The notes beneath the pieces were generated by a model. It was not told the DNA's origin. It was given only the letters and a program-made list of their open reading frames with translations, and ran no database searches. Shown here piece after piece: positions 34,966 to 45,355 of a DNA stretch of 64,000 bases. Source of the stretch: Saturnia japonica (Eukaryota; Arthropoda; Insecta; Lepidoptera; Saturniidae); assembly GCA_033032175.1 (NCBI GenBank), contig CM065309.1, positions 20,026,001 through 20,090,000 of the forward strand. Reading direction: 5' to 3'. Numbering within the stretch: the stretch's first letter is position 1; every line of letters begins with the position of its first letter. The position numbers and the translations under genes are program-made.

Positions 34966-36239
34966 ATTGCTACAAACTATGCATTTTGTAATTTGAAAAT
35001 TGAACTGGTTCTTCTTTTAGCGCGTTTATTAAAAATGTAAAAATGTCATCATGTGACGGAAGTATTACGTGGTGAAGATAGCCATTCATAATATTAATAT
35101 TAATTAATTTTAAAACAATAGTTGTTTTAAACCGTTAAAATATCTTTACGTAATTTGAAAAAGTCAGTTAATTCATGGCTAACTTCACCATGTTGTAGTC
35201 ACGATACAATCATTTTTAGAATTCAATAATAACTTATTGTTAGGGGAAACAGGTCCTTGTGTCAATATGTTGTAGAATATGATAAAGGGTATTTTTTCAC
35301 CCAGCAAAGAAGGGAGCCAGTGAATAGTAAATAAATAAATATCACGTTGAAGTGATGTCTATCAGAAATTAAGACAAAGACGACACTAGGATTAAAAGTG
35401 ATTGAGAATTCAAACAGTTCTAGAGGCATCATCGGTCACTAAACAATACTTATATTTTTACGCTATTTTATTAATTTTTTCTATTCAAAAACCAATTTTC
35501 TTATAGAAGTTTTATGTAAATATGTTAAAAATAATTTATCAAATTACCCGACTTAAGTATTAAGCTATCTTTACAACAAACCAGAAGGAAGTTAATTAGC
35601 TAATTGATTTTAGATCAAGTTACTTAATAATCGAGTTCCAAGTTCTTCCTTCCGTAATAATTAGTTTTGTGGCTGTAAAAAGAAATGTATTTTTTTAAAT
35701 GTAAACGAATGTTTAAATCTGTGATAGTACTGAAAAACTGTCATGTTAGCAAATTTCTTAACTCCATAACGATCGAACTATGTATCATTATTAACATAAC
35801 CAATTTCGTCATTAAGAGATGACAAATTTCAGTGCAATTTTGTTCTTTGTTATTTATCGGCGCGGGTTTTTTAAAATTTAAATTAGGAACTTCAATACAT
35901 CCATGGGAATAAATTTGTAGTACTGCTTGTACAATTTTATTTTCCAAAATTCCTGATAGATATCTAAAAATACACCGATAAACAGCTTCATCAATTTTTT
36001 TGAAAATTTGTACACGTTAATATTATTTCATTCCTTAATTGATATGCTAAAATAATTTAGGTATTGCCAATACAAAAAATTAAAGAATTGATATTCAATT
36101 GATTGGCTATAAGAATATTTAATAATACTTTCAGAAAAAAAAATTACTATTGATTCTCACGCAATTTATACACAGCAAGTAGGTATTATGTTACTTTTGC
36201 CTATACATAATTATTTGAAGAAATGAAAATATTAAAATG
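34966..36239. other. no gene seen
   Basis: AT-rich DNA enclosed by inverted family M copies. A 68-codon minus-strand frame (35741..35947) shows no recognisable domain. Confidence 0.45.
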
Positions 36240-36430
36240 CAAGTCAATGACGTTTTATAAAAAGACGCGTTATACTCTCACTAAAAGTAATTAGAAAACA
36301 TAACAAATTTTGTTATCAGCATGTTGAAACAAAAGAGATAGGAAATCACAGTGTAAGGTGGAACTCCTTGTCAAAAAATAATAAAAGTTTCTTCTCGCTC
36401 AAGCCGGTATCAAGTCGAAAGTGTACTGAG
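36240..36430 (+). repeat. dispersed repeat family M, copy 3
   Basis: Inverted relative to 34765..34965; also shares CTCACTAAAAG and the AAAAGTTTCTTCTCGCT block with 12783..12995. Confidence 0.65.
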
Positions 36431-36499
36431 GGTACTTATCAATCACGATTTCGATTAAAATATCATTAATGTGAGTAAAATTAAAAATACGAGACAGAG

Positions 36500-36810
36500 A
36501 TATTATTGCGTAATAAACGGGTGTGGAGCCGCGGGTAAAATCCAGTTGTCTAAAATATCTATATAAAACATCTGATCACAGATATGTACTAGATATTCTG
36601 ATTTGTTTGAGCGAGAAACCGTCACCACGCCGCGCCGCGCCGCGCCGCGCCGGCCGCAGACGTCGCCCGTTTAACACTCGAAAAATGGAAAACAATTCCA
36701 ATTTGGAACGTCAACCGTTTGAATTTGGAATCGGGAGAGGCGACGAGCCGTGCAGTGCGTTCAGGCGTACTCCGCATAGCGCTGCGCGACGCTAGCGGTA
36801 CATTTTAGGT
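36500..36810 (+). promoter_or_regulatory. CpG-rich block with GCCGC repeats, candidate promoter or first exon
   Basis: Four to five GCCGC units (36631..36656), GCAGACGTCGCC, GCGCTGCGCGACGCTAGCG and several other CpGs cluster within 300 bp of AT-rich DNA. An AAAATGG start at about 36682 opens 36 codons (MENNSNLERQPFEFG...) to a stop, followed by a donor-like TTTTAG/GTGATG at 36806. This could be an unmethylated promoter with a first exon, but no downstream exon can be joined. Confidence 0.28.
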
Positions 36811-37427
36811 GATGTTAGGCGTGTGCGAGGGTTGATAGGTATTCGAAAATGGAATCTTGTTTTTTTTTCGATGTTGTAACAACATTTTTGTAAATTGGAA
36901 TTTGGTGAGCAACAGTAATGAAAGTTTTTTTTAATATTTACATTCCATAGTTACATTGTAACATTGTATGTATGTATATTACATTATATTTAGTTTTGGT
37001 CTGGTATCTGTTGAATGTACGACAATCACACGAGTCTAAGAGTATGTACTGGCTATTGGAAAAGTCAATTAACTTTTATAGCAACTGGGCGTGTACACTG
37101 CACTAAGGATTGATGTTGTTTTGTTTGTTTCCATTTCTCAATTTGGATTCGATTTCAAAAATAACGAAAAATCAATTAAAATATAACGACAATTATTTTG
37201 TTTTATTACATAACTTATTATATAACTTTAATAATATATTACAACTAGCTACAGCACACCAGGAGGCCTGATTGTACTTTTTTTGAAATTGAATCTTTTA
37301 TCAAAATACATTGGGATCATAAAGAACATTAAAAAAAGTTTCAACATAATCCGTTAAATAGATTTTATATGAAACCAGACTATTCTACTATTATAAAGCT
37401 TATTTCTGATATACCGGACAATGGGTT
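36811..37427. other. no gene seen
   Basis: AT-rich DNA; a CTAGCTACAGCACACCAGG stretch near 37244 may be a repeat end, unsupported by another copy. Confidence 0.4.
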
Positions 37428-37690
37428 CAAGGACCATGTGAAGCTGGTTTTACTGTCAAAAGGTTATTATAGGGTGAATCATTATGTGAATGATAGCGAA
37501 GTCTGGAAGTGACTCCCTCTCTGCGCATCAACTAAATTATTGTTATTGTTTTATATTAACAGTTTTGTATAGTTGGCAAAAAAAGTTAAACCCGATCGAG
37601 TTTCTTACCGGTTCTTCTCGATGTCTGGGATATTTTTCGATCCGGTAATAGTGTTTTGACTTTCATAAGTGCCTTCTTAGGGCCTAAGTT
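37428..37690 (+). mobile_element. CR1/Jockey-like LINE 3' end, copy 2
   Basis: The frame GFKDHVKLVLLSKGYYRVN followed by NDSEVWK and a TGA stop (about 37512) is the conserved end of ORF2 in a common lepidopteran non-LTR family. It is followed by its 3' UTR with TTAAACCCGATCGAGTTTCT, GTTCTTCTCGATGTC and CATAAGTGCCTTCTTAGGGC. Truncated at the 5' side; no catalytic residues. Confidence 0.7.
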
Positions 37691-38430
37691 TAATAAAGAT
37701 TTTTTGATATTGACATATACAAATCAATACAAATTACACTCTAGCAACAACAAATTACTCTGGCTTACACAGCTACCTATTCGTCTTTCCCGTAGTACAT
37801 ATTGGTACACAGGCTTGACGTCGACGACTGGTATAGTATTTCATCTAACTCAGCTAACGCTGTTATTTGACTGTACTTCAGAAATTATCCGGGGAAGCAT
37901 AGACTTTTACCAACTTTGGATAACCAAAGTTTGCTTTTTAACAACCCTAGTGGCTACCTTTACGCGAACGTTTATACATTCAAGTGTATAGTGTTTTTTT
38001 TTTTTTGTTAGTTTTCAAGATTTGACAACGTTGGTTACTATTTCATTTTAATAACAATTTTGTGAAGTATACTATCTGCTAAATATCATCGATTCAAACG
38101 AAAGGAACCAGATTAAAATTACACTAAGTCTACATGGGTTCGGAAAACATACTTGTCACCCGAGAGATCTACACTAGAGACCAGAGACCAGGAGAGAAGT
38201 GCGTCTCTGTTTGCTGACTGGCCGAAGTGCAGTGTGCTGTGCCAATGTCGCCGAGAAGGCTGTGAGTGATGACCAGGAATGCGCGTCCGCTGCATGTTGA
38301 TGGTCAGAATACCCGTAGTAGCCGTGGATGCTGGCTGGCTGTATGAATCGCTGCTCGAAAGCTTGAGGAAGTGATGATGACGTAGCTTTTTGCGAAGTCT
38401 GCTCTGACGTTCATTCTCGGGGTCACCATA
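37691..38430. other. no gene supported; GC-richer block before an LTR remnant
   Basis: A 111-codon frame (37656..37991) starts inside the LINE tail and shows no family likeness. The block 38160..38430 is GC-richer and runs into TTCTCGGGGTCACCATA just before the LTR-like remnant, so it may be internal sequence of an LTR retroelement. No motif proves this. Confidence 0.35.
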
Positions 38431-38508
38431 TGTGGGGGTATGTGACCATTGAAAAGAGAGGATCCTCCGACCAGAGAGTGTTATGTCTGGCTGGCGGCTG
38501 TCGCTACA
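38431..38508 (+). repeat. internally deleted LTR-like remnant
   Basis: TGTGGGGGTATGTGACC, GAGGATCCTCCGACCAGA, TGTTATGTCTGG and the end TGTCGCTACA match the two ends of the 194-bp repeat at 19125..19318 and of the one at 57838; about 115 bp of the middle are missing. Confidence 0.55.
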
Positions 38509-39571
38509 GTAGTTTCCTTAGAAGATAGGCATACTTGCTGACTTTTTTGTAGGTTTTATCTATACTAAATTAACTTCTTTTAGTTTGCTCAGAATAAGCC
38601 ATTTAAGCGCGCGAATATAGATTCCTACCCTTTGGGCACCTTATATACTTTCATATGCATTTAGTAAAAAGCTTTTATTCTGAAATTACAAACAGACATT
38701 CAATTTTATTAATTTATATAGATATAAAATTCTGGATTCTCGTGACGTGTACAACAGTGAATACTGTCATTACATATAGACAATATCGTCTGGCGCGGTG
38801 CGGCGCGGCGTTGCTGTGTTACTGGCACATAACATTTTACTGCTCTAATGACAGTCGAAAGCCATCTGTATTTATGTCACACCTTTATGACTTTCTTATT
38901 GTTAATACTTTAAATTTAATGAACGTAATTTGTTCGGATATTTCTTTTATTAATATCGGTATTATCCATTATATTTTTAAGGTAGCTTTAATGTAGTAGT
39001 TTTGAAATGAGTTCGATGCAAAGGGTATACAGAAATTTCTTTGAAGATTCTGCAGTCGGTAGGAGGTTTCAAATTCGTCAACCCACTATTCATACCTTAA
39101 TGTTACAAGCATCCATAGGAAAAGGTTACCGCTTACTCTGAATTATTGCAGAGCATGTCGGTGACGCGAAATCACAAGACTTTACCCATACAAAATGTCA
39201 AACATAGATATGATATAGTTGAGTATATACAATGTATTGGCTTATATATGCATATATATGAACATAGGTAGCTATACTACGCGTCGCTGATCTGACGCAA
39301 GCGTAATACGTCACGATCATGTACGAACCCAACCGCTCAACGCAGCTAAAGAAGTTTTCACTTCAAAAATGAAATGTCCTGCTTTTCCCCCGATGCTATT
39401 TAGTATACATAAGAAAAAAAGGGACTGAAGAGAGAAGAGAATCAACGGTAATCAAGATTGATTTTGCCTACAAACGTGGTGTAAATCTCTAAGTACTTGG
39501 AAGGTTGACGGTTAGGTCTGGTTCTGTCAACATAATCGTATTGTTTTTTATAGGTTTATTCTTTGGTTATA
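38509..39571. other. no gene seen
   Basis: AT-rich DNA; the 113-codon frame at 38655..38996 is of low information content with no recognised domain. GAAGTTTTCACTTCAAAAATG near 39353 resembles the outer end of repeat family M. Confidence 0.45.
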
Positions 39572-39832
39572 GCCTCATTAGCCTACTTGTCCTAAGCGTG
39601 ACTGCTATGCACAAGGTCCTGGGTTAGATTCCCAGGTTGAGCAAAGTGTTATTGGGTTTTTGTATGAAATTCTCAGTAGCAGCTCGGAGTTTGGCTTTGT
39701 GGCCGATTAATGGCAATAGGCTCGCCCCCTATTACATGTGACCTAAAACGTACTCGGCGAAACTGTATGTGTATATCAGTACGCCTCTGCCTAATCCTTC
39801 GGGGAAACAGGCGTGATGGTATGTTATGTTTG
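39572..39832 (+). mobile_element. tRNA-derived SINE, family 1, copy 2
   Basis: TTAGCCTACTTGTCC and GGTCCTGGGTTAGATTCCCA give the pol III A- and B-box-like head. The body has TTCTCAGTAGCAGCTCGGAG, CCGATTAATGGCAATAGG, GTGACCTAAAACGTACTCGG and a GGTATGTTATG tail. One of four copies. Confidence 0.82.
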
Positions 39833-39929
39833 GCTACAATCTCACCTAGTGTTAAGTGACGATGTGGTCCAAAATAGTGAGTAGTCTAAAAGAGCAATCG
39901 TTATTATACACAGCATCACCTATAGGTGT

Positions 39930-40110
39930 TTGGAGACAGATTTTCAACTTGACGGTAGCTAGCTAGACGTGCATTGGAAAATGTGTTTCCACTATGCTAT
40001 AGTTTTTCAACACGTTTTCCTTAACTGAAATTTCAGGCTTATTGCAGAGATTCGAACTCCGTATACGCTATTGAGCTAATATTACTTGCTGCATTTGGCT
40101 TTAGTAAGTA
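39930..40110 (-). mobile_element. tRNA-like SINE, family 2, copy on minus strand
   Basis: In reverse complement it reads GTTCGAATCTCTGCAATAAG, TGAAATTTCAGTTAAGGAAA, AACTATAGCATAGTGG and CTAGCTACCGTC, the same order as 50190..50370. GTTCGAATC is a pol III B-box core. Confidence 0.6.
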
Positions 40111-40204
40111 TATTTTTGACCGTGGATGTAACCTTTACAATATAAGAAAAACCCATTCATATCCAAGTCTGTCTACCATACCCAGATGAAATAGCTTACT
40201 TTCT

Positions 40205-40555
40205 TTGCAATAATCATTATATTAATACGTGAAACAAAAGCTTTCGGTACCTTTTTAAACATATTGCGTTGCACGGAAGTCTGTGAGATTTGGCACGGTT
40301 AAAGTTTATATGGAGAAGGAGTGCAGAAAGCTAAAATATATTTATAATATCTGTTACTAATATATGAAATTGCCATTGAACTTAGACCTCCCAAAATATT
40401 GACATTGTCACTCAAGGAAAAGTGACAGCAAGTGATGTAGATAATACTCATTGTTTAGGTTCATGAATACTGCAAATGCCAAACAGAAAATAGTCTATGA
40501 TCAAAAAGTCGCTGGTTGAATTTCGAGCTTAGGGCGATCGCTAGTAAAAATGAAA
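40205..40555 (+). repeat. dispersed repeat family A, copy 3 (inverted)
   Basis: Reverse orientation of 795..1158 and 22277..22620: TATTAATACGTGAAACAAAA, TGCACGGAAGTCTGTGAGAT, TTGACATTGTCACTCAA and the end GGGCGATCGCTAG before T. This copy shows the CTAG/T terminus most clearly. Confidence 0.75.
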
Positions 40556-41067
40556 GTTTGTAGCCGAAATTCTTCTCTACAACTTGCAGGTTTTTCAAAC
40601 TGTCGGTACATAGTTTTCTTGTTCCCGATTGCCTTCTCAGGATGTATTGAATAGATAAATGTATTAAGCGTTTGAACCCCTCGATATACAAGTTATTTGA
40701 ATTTGAAATGTCGTGAAACTATCGTAGTATTATTTGGCGTGTAAAAGATTCTTTACAAAGCACTAGACGGGCTGTATCCGATGTTGTTAATAATGCATAT
40801 CTAAGTCGAGCGCTACCGGATACCTCGACCTCGGTACATAATTGAAGGGGAACTTTCGGATATAGGCAATATTGATTTGTGTATAACTTGGCTACTACGA
40901 ATACAGCGCGCTGTTCATTACAAGACAATGTTTAATTTTTATGCAACTAAGCAATAGAGAAAAATACACTATTTTAATTATAACTATTAAAGCGTTACTT
41001 TAATATCTTTTTACTTTTAGGAATTAGAACTTTTAGTATTTTTGTATCTTAACCTTACCCTCCTAAT
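40556..41067. other. no gene seen
   Basis: AT-rich DNA; two minus-strand frames of about 70 codons are not supported by any feature. Confidence 0.45.
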
Positions 41068-41370
41068 ATATCCTTGAAAATTTATTGTATGTTTGGGAGA
41101 ACTAAGATAAGTTTGAACTTGCAAACCGCCGGTACAATTTCAATAAATATTAGAAATAGACCAAAGACCAAAAGTTTTTCAGGTAATTGTGTTAGAGTTG
41201 AGAATAATGTTGCTAAGAAAATTGTCGATTTGCCAGATAATGAGTTAAAGAATCATGTAATCTAAGTTTTATTGTCGAAAGGATTATTATATATAGGGTG
41301 GATCAATATGTGAATGATAGTGATGTTTACAAGTATCTCTGTACATTCACTAAATATTAAAATTCACTGT
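41068..41370 (+). mobile_element. CR1/Jockey-like LINE 3' end, copy 3, first half
   Basis: Decayed ORF2 end with RNRPKTKSFSGNCVRVEN, KIVDLPDNELKNHV and, after a stop, the LLSKG and NM(V)ND-like remainder. It breaks off near 41370. The 3' UTR portion (TAAACCCGATCGAGTTTCTT) resumes at 42085. The gap holds a SINE and about 470 bp of other sequence. Confidence 0.6.
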
Positions 41371-41381
41371 AAAGATAATAG

Positions 41382-41615
41382 ATCATCACGACTGTATTCC
41401 TCAGAGGGTTAGGCAGAGACCCACAGTTCACCTGGTATGATTTAAGGTCCCATGTAATAGGGGGCGAGGCTATTGCATTATTCGGGGACAAGCCCAAACT
41501 CCGAGCTGCTACTGAGAATTTCATAAAAAAACCCAATAACGATTTGCTTGACCTGAGAATCCAACCCAGGACTTCGATCATAGCAGTCGTGCTTACGATC
41601 ACTAGGCTAATGGGT
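41382..41615 (-). mobile_element. tRNA-derived SINE, family 1, copy 3
   Basis: Reverse complement shows TAGCCTAGTGATCG, CTGGGTTGGATTCTCAGGTC, TTCTCAGTAGCAGCTCGGAG, ACATGGGACCTTAAATCATA and CCTAACCCTCTGAGG. It sits inside the split LINE tail 41068..42210 and is therefore the later insertion. A-rich GAAAGAAAAGAAAG follows. Confidence 0.8.
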
Positions 41616-42084
41616 AGAAAGAAAAGAAAGAAAGATTTATTTGTAGCAAATACATTTGAAACTACAAACATTGGAAAAATATTAACAAATACTTACATAA
41701 ATAAAAATCAAATGCTAGTTGCTACAAAACGGCCTCAGCTCAGTATACTGCTGGTTGTAAATAACCAACGCTGGTCTTCTGTTGAGTACCAAAGATGGAC
41801 GTGCCGTTATAAAAAGAGTAAAAAAAGTAAAAACGTGAACTTTACAATACAAGAAAAATAGTTGTAGTTTATATTATTATAAACTTTCTGTTAGTACAAA
41901 AACAAGAGTAACTTCAAGAAAAACATATAAACATGCCAAATATGTATTTATAATTAAGAAGGAGGACAAAAACCTATAAGAACACCACGAGCAACAGCAC
42001 ACGAAAGAAAGCGATAGGTACATTAGGGAATATAAAAGATTCAGGTTGCCTTCATTTTTATATACGCAAAAAATTACTTTGAAA
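41616..42084. other. insert of unknown origin inside the LINE tail
   Basis: Between the SINE and the resumed LINE 3' UTR lies AT-rich sequence without recognisable features; whether it came with the SINE or separately is unclear. Confidence 0.35.
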
Positions 42085-42210
42085 TTTATTCATAAACCCG
42101 ATCGAGTTTCTTGCTGTATGATTGGAATGTATTCCGATCCGCTGGCAGTGTTTTGACATTCGTTAAGTGCCTTGTAATGGTCTAAACTGGATGAAGTATT
42201 TCTGAATTTG
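42085..42210 (+). mobile_element. CR1/Jockey-like LINE 3' UTR, copy 3, second half
   Basis: CATAAACCCGATCGAGTTTC, CCGATCCGCTGGCAGTG and TTAAGTGCCTTGTAATGG continue the tail order seen at 37580..37690. Confidence 0.6.
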
Positions 42211-42424
42211 ATTTTCAAGTAAAAAATATCCATGTTTGTGTATATGTTTATCAAAACAAACAAAATGAGCAAATAGTTACAGGATTTATTCATTATTCCA
42301 ACATTACACGTAAGCTTAAACATTGAGAAAAAAATCAAGTGTCCAGTTTACACGTGATAGAAGGGTAACGTTTAGAAAAACATAAAAAATATCTTCTTTA
42401 AACTCTTTTTAAAAGTCCTAAATC

Positions 42425-42665
42425 AGCGGCACTCGGGCAATCGACCACTCGTACTGTACATACAACAGTGCGTATAAGTCTGGTTGATACACAGCTAGGC
42501 TGTAAAAATCAGGACTAACATTAACCGTGTATAATACATTATATCTCATTCCCTCGCAGTCTAAATCCTATAGATGTATGTGTTTCTCTTTTTAGTGTCG
42601 TTTTTTCTTTTCATCGAATTTCAAATCACAACGGTTACGTAAGAATTTTTAACTTCAAAAAATAC
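42425..42665 (+). repeat. dispersed repeat family F, copy 2
   Basis: Inverted relative to 30411..30780; shares ATTAACCGTGTATAA, CTATAGATGTATGTGTTT and TTTCAAATCACAACGGT. Confidence 0.7.
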
Positions 42666-44040
42666 ATATCTTTAGTGAGCATTTATTAAGGAGTGACTAA
42701 AACGAAGTAGTGGAGTTACATGATGTTTTTTATTAAATGTTAATTGGACAAATCGATTCATTGCCGTTACATCTGCGCCCTATCACCGGACATTATTGTT
42801 CCTTTTAATGTCAAAAAAACCAAGATCTGCCTATCACAATTACCAGAAATACGTTCCACGTATCATCTAATATTAGCCACTATTAAATTTTCTATAATAT
42901 CGTGATTGCGTTTAATCGGTCTGACCTATTGCTTTAATTCGTGGAAGTCCCCGGTGGATTAATTTTATACCAATTTCATAGAAATGAAATTTATTAACAG
43001 TTTCATTGATTGCTTTAAGTTATATTAAATTTAAATCGGAGACTAACTTATTATTGCTGTTTCGCTCGTATAAAATCAATTTGAAAAATTCGTAATCGTA
43101 AATAAGTAGAATGATAACGCGACTACCATACATTTGATAAAAAATTTCATAATAATGCTTTGCTCCGGGAGTTTTCTGGATTATCCAATAAATATGTGGA
43201 TGCGTTCACCATGATATGTGCAAAGTGCGAGAGCATTTAAAACATCTATGTTACGTTAAAATTATAACTTACACCAATAAACATTTTACATCAATATTTA
43301 TAAATATGCATAAAATATTTCGTACGCTTGATTACACACATACAAGTATTTATATAAGTACTCAAACACACGCCGTTTTCAATAACCTATCTATCCGTTA
43401 TTTCAGTTACTAAAGATAGACAAATATAACATTTTGTCATTTCTTTTTTTTTCAATAACGTTACAATGGATAGTTTTTCGTATCTACATAATATAAATCC
43501 ATATCACATAACTTGAATAGATAAGAGGGAAGCCGATATCTATATTAATTTCAGAAAGAACCAACTACCAAAATACAGCTTATTCTATTTTGGGACTCTA
43601 TGTTGTGTGCTTTTAATTGTGATAAATAAATACAATGGCGAATAATTTCAGCTACATTAAAGAATTACCTCGTACAATGTTGGTGAAATTCAATAACACG
43701 ATTAATTTGAAACGTGAAATTAATTTTCAATTAAATCTCCAGCCATTTCATTAGATAAAAATAAAACCGGAAAATTCGAATTCAGAATTATTAAGGAAAC
43801 TTCAGTTTATTCATGTATTATTGTATATATAATTGCGTCAAAAATAAAGTATACAACTATTAAAAATTGAATGTCTAATTAATGAAATATTTAATATTGA
43901 AACAAATTTTCAAATTGGTTAATAAGATGGTTGAGAACGAAGTTAATGAAGCAATAGAATCGTATTTATAAAATAATAATAATAAAAAATCATTTATGTT
44001 TAAAGAGACAGTTAGTTTAAATCAAAAGTGTTAGTAGTAT
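42666..44040. other. no gene seen upstream of the secreted-protein gene
   Basis: AT-rich DNA. The last 100 bp probably contain the promoter and 5' UTR of the gene starting at 44118; GAGACAGTTAGTTT near 44004 is an initiator-like candidate for the start of transcription, but no TATA box at fixed distance is evident. Confidence 0.3.
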
Positions 44041-44117
44041 ATTGGTAAATAAATGGGGATTTGAAGTGTTAATTATATTATACATATAACAAAAAGAATA
44101 CAGATTGCAGAAATAAA

Positions 44118-45355
44118 ATGGTGTCAATATTAATACAATTATTATTTCTATCTTCGTTATCTTCTGCATTCAGTAGTGAAGATAAACAGGTTTTAATAAA
44201 GATACAACCCAGAAGGTTGTTCGACACATTCGGTACAATATTATCGGTTGAATATTTGGAGAAGTTAGCTAACGAGTTTGCGAAGATAGCTTCAAAGCTA
44301 TTTATCGACGGGATATTAAAGCATAAAGAGGACAATCTTTCTGATGGCTCCAGGTATAATCATTGCTTAATTATAGTTTGACACTTATTATGCTCTTAAA
44401 GTCATGTAGTGAAACATAAAGTTTGTTGATACCAAAATATAATAGCGTAAAAAACGGTGAAATGGTATTACCAAAACCCAAGGGAACAAAGCCATTAACA
44501 AAATATGGTATAATTAACCTATATGAAACCTAATTTACTTATGGTGATAATGCATTTAATCGCATTTCTCCATAAATTACCGATTATTGGTAAGAGAGTA
44601 AGTTATCCAGACACGACCATTCTCCGAGCGAGTTTGACGTAAAATATGAACCGTGGAACCGAATGAGTCTTTTCAAAAATAAAATTTTATGCACACTGTT
44701 AACTTACAATCACCGTAACGTATCCAATAAGCATACGGTTCGTCTGATGGTAAGCCGCTACTCTAGCCTCTGGACGCTTGTAATAAATACCATAGGTATA
44801 ACTAGCGGGTTATCGACTTTGAAACTCCTACCACAAGCAGTTCTGGAAACTTTTCACTCACCGCAGCTACACAACACAAGGTTATTTGTTTACGATATTC
44901 CCTAAGGTGCATGTAATTCACCAGATGGACTGCCCCAAGTAAAACTCCAAAGAAATTTCTCTTCACCCTATTTCACTTTGAACCCCTTTTACCGGAACAG
45001 CTCTGGAAATCCACCATCCACCATTTGCATTATTGCAATAGTAATAATTATTGTGTTATCGTTGCTCATAAATGATAATAAGAACTAGCCAGTATATGGC
45101 ATAAAACCATTTAACAAGTTTTTTATAGCTTCCGTTTACCTAAACAGAACACTGTTGGGTCGAGGACAAGATCATCATAAAAAATTACTCGATGATCGTG
45201 AAGCCTTGAAGCTGATGCATGAGCCTTCGTTAGATGGTGATAACTTGTCATTGGAGCTAAGTGACCATGAGGCTAACTTGCGAGAGAAGAACGTATCGGT
45301 TGTTGAAGTAAAAAAGATAAACGGCGTATATTACAGAAGGTTGTTAAGATTATAA
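44118..45355 (+). CDS. two-exon gene for a small secreted protein of unknown family
   Basis: Exon 1 is 44118..44353 and exon 2 is 45148..45355 (TAA 45353..45355), giving a 147-residue protein. The start ATG has an insect-like context (AAATAAAATGG). Residues 1 to about 18, MVSILIQLLFLSSLSSAF, form a good signal peptide: a short n-region, a leucine-rich core and small residues before the cut. The mature part has no cysteine. Residues about 38 to 67 (ILSVEYLEKLANEFAKIASK and on) look like an amphipathic helix. The second half is very hydrophilic and acidic/basic, ending VYYRRLLRL. PRR, KK and RR pairs could be processing sites, so a propeptide is possible. Donor CCAG/GTATAA and acceptor TTTACCTAAACAG join codons AG + A (Arg79) in phase. 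I do not recognise the family. Confidence 0.6.
44354..45147 (+). other. intron of the secreted-protein gene
   Basis: A GT (44354..44355) to AG (45146..45147) intron of 794 bp. Exon 1 leaves two bases of a codon and exon 2 supplies the third, so the frame is kept. The acceptor follows a pyrimidine-rich stretch, TTTTATAGCTTCCGTTTACC. A repeat occupies 44690..44955. Confidence 0.55.
44690..44955 (+). repeat. interspersed repeat inside the intron
   Basis: GCATACGGTTCGTCTGATGG, TAAGCCGCTACTCTAGCCTC and GCAGTTCTGGAAACTTTTCA with CTCACCGCAGCTACACAACAC follow the order of a common lepidopteran non-LTR tail repeat. Decayed; no second copy in the window. Confidence 0.45.

Noticed and set aside
37656..37991. 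111-codon plus-strand frame
   Set aside because: Starts inside the LINE 3' UTR and continues into AT-rich DNA; no family likeness.
44078..44335. 85-codon minus-strand frame opposite exon 1 of the secreted-protein gene
   Set aside because: Shadow frame; the plus strand has the signal peptide and matched splice phases.
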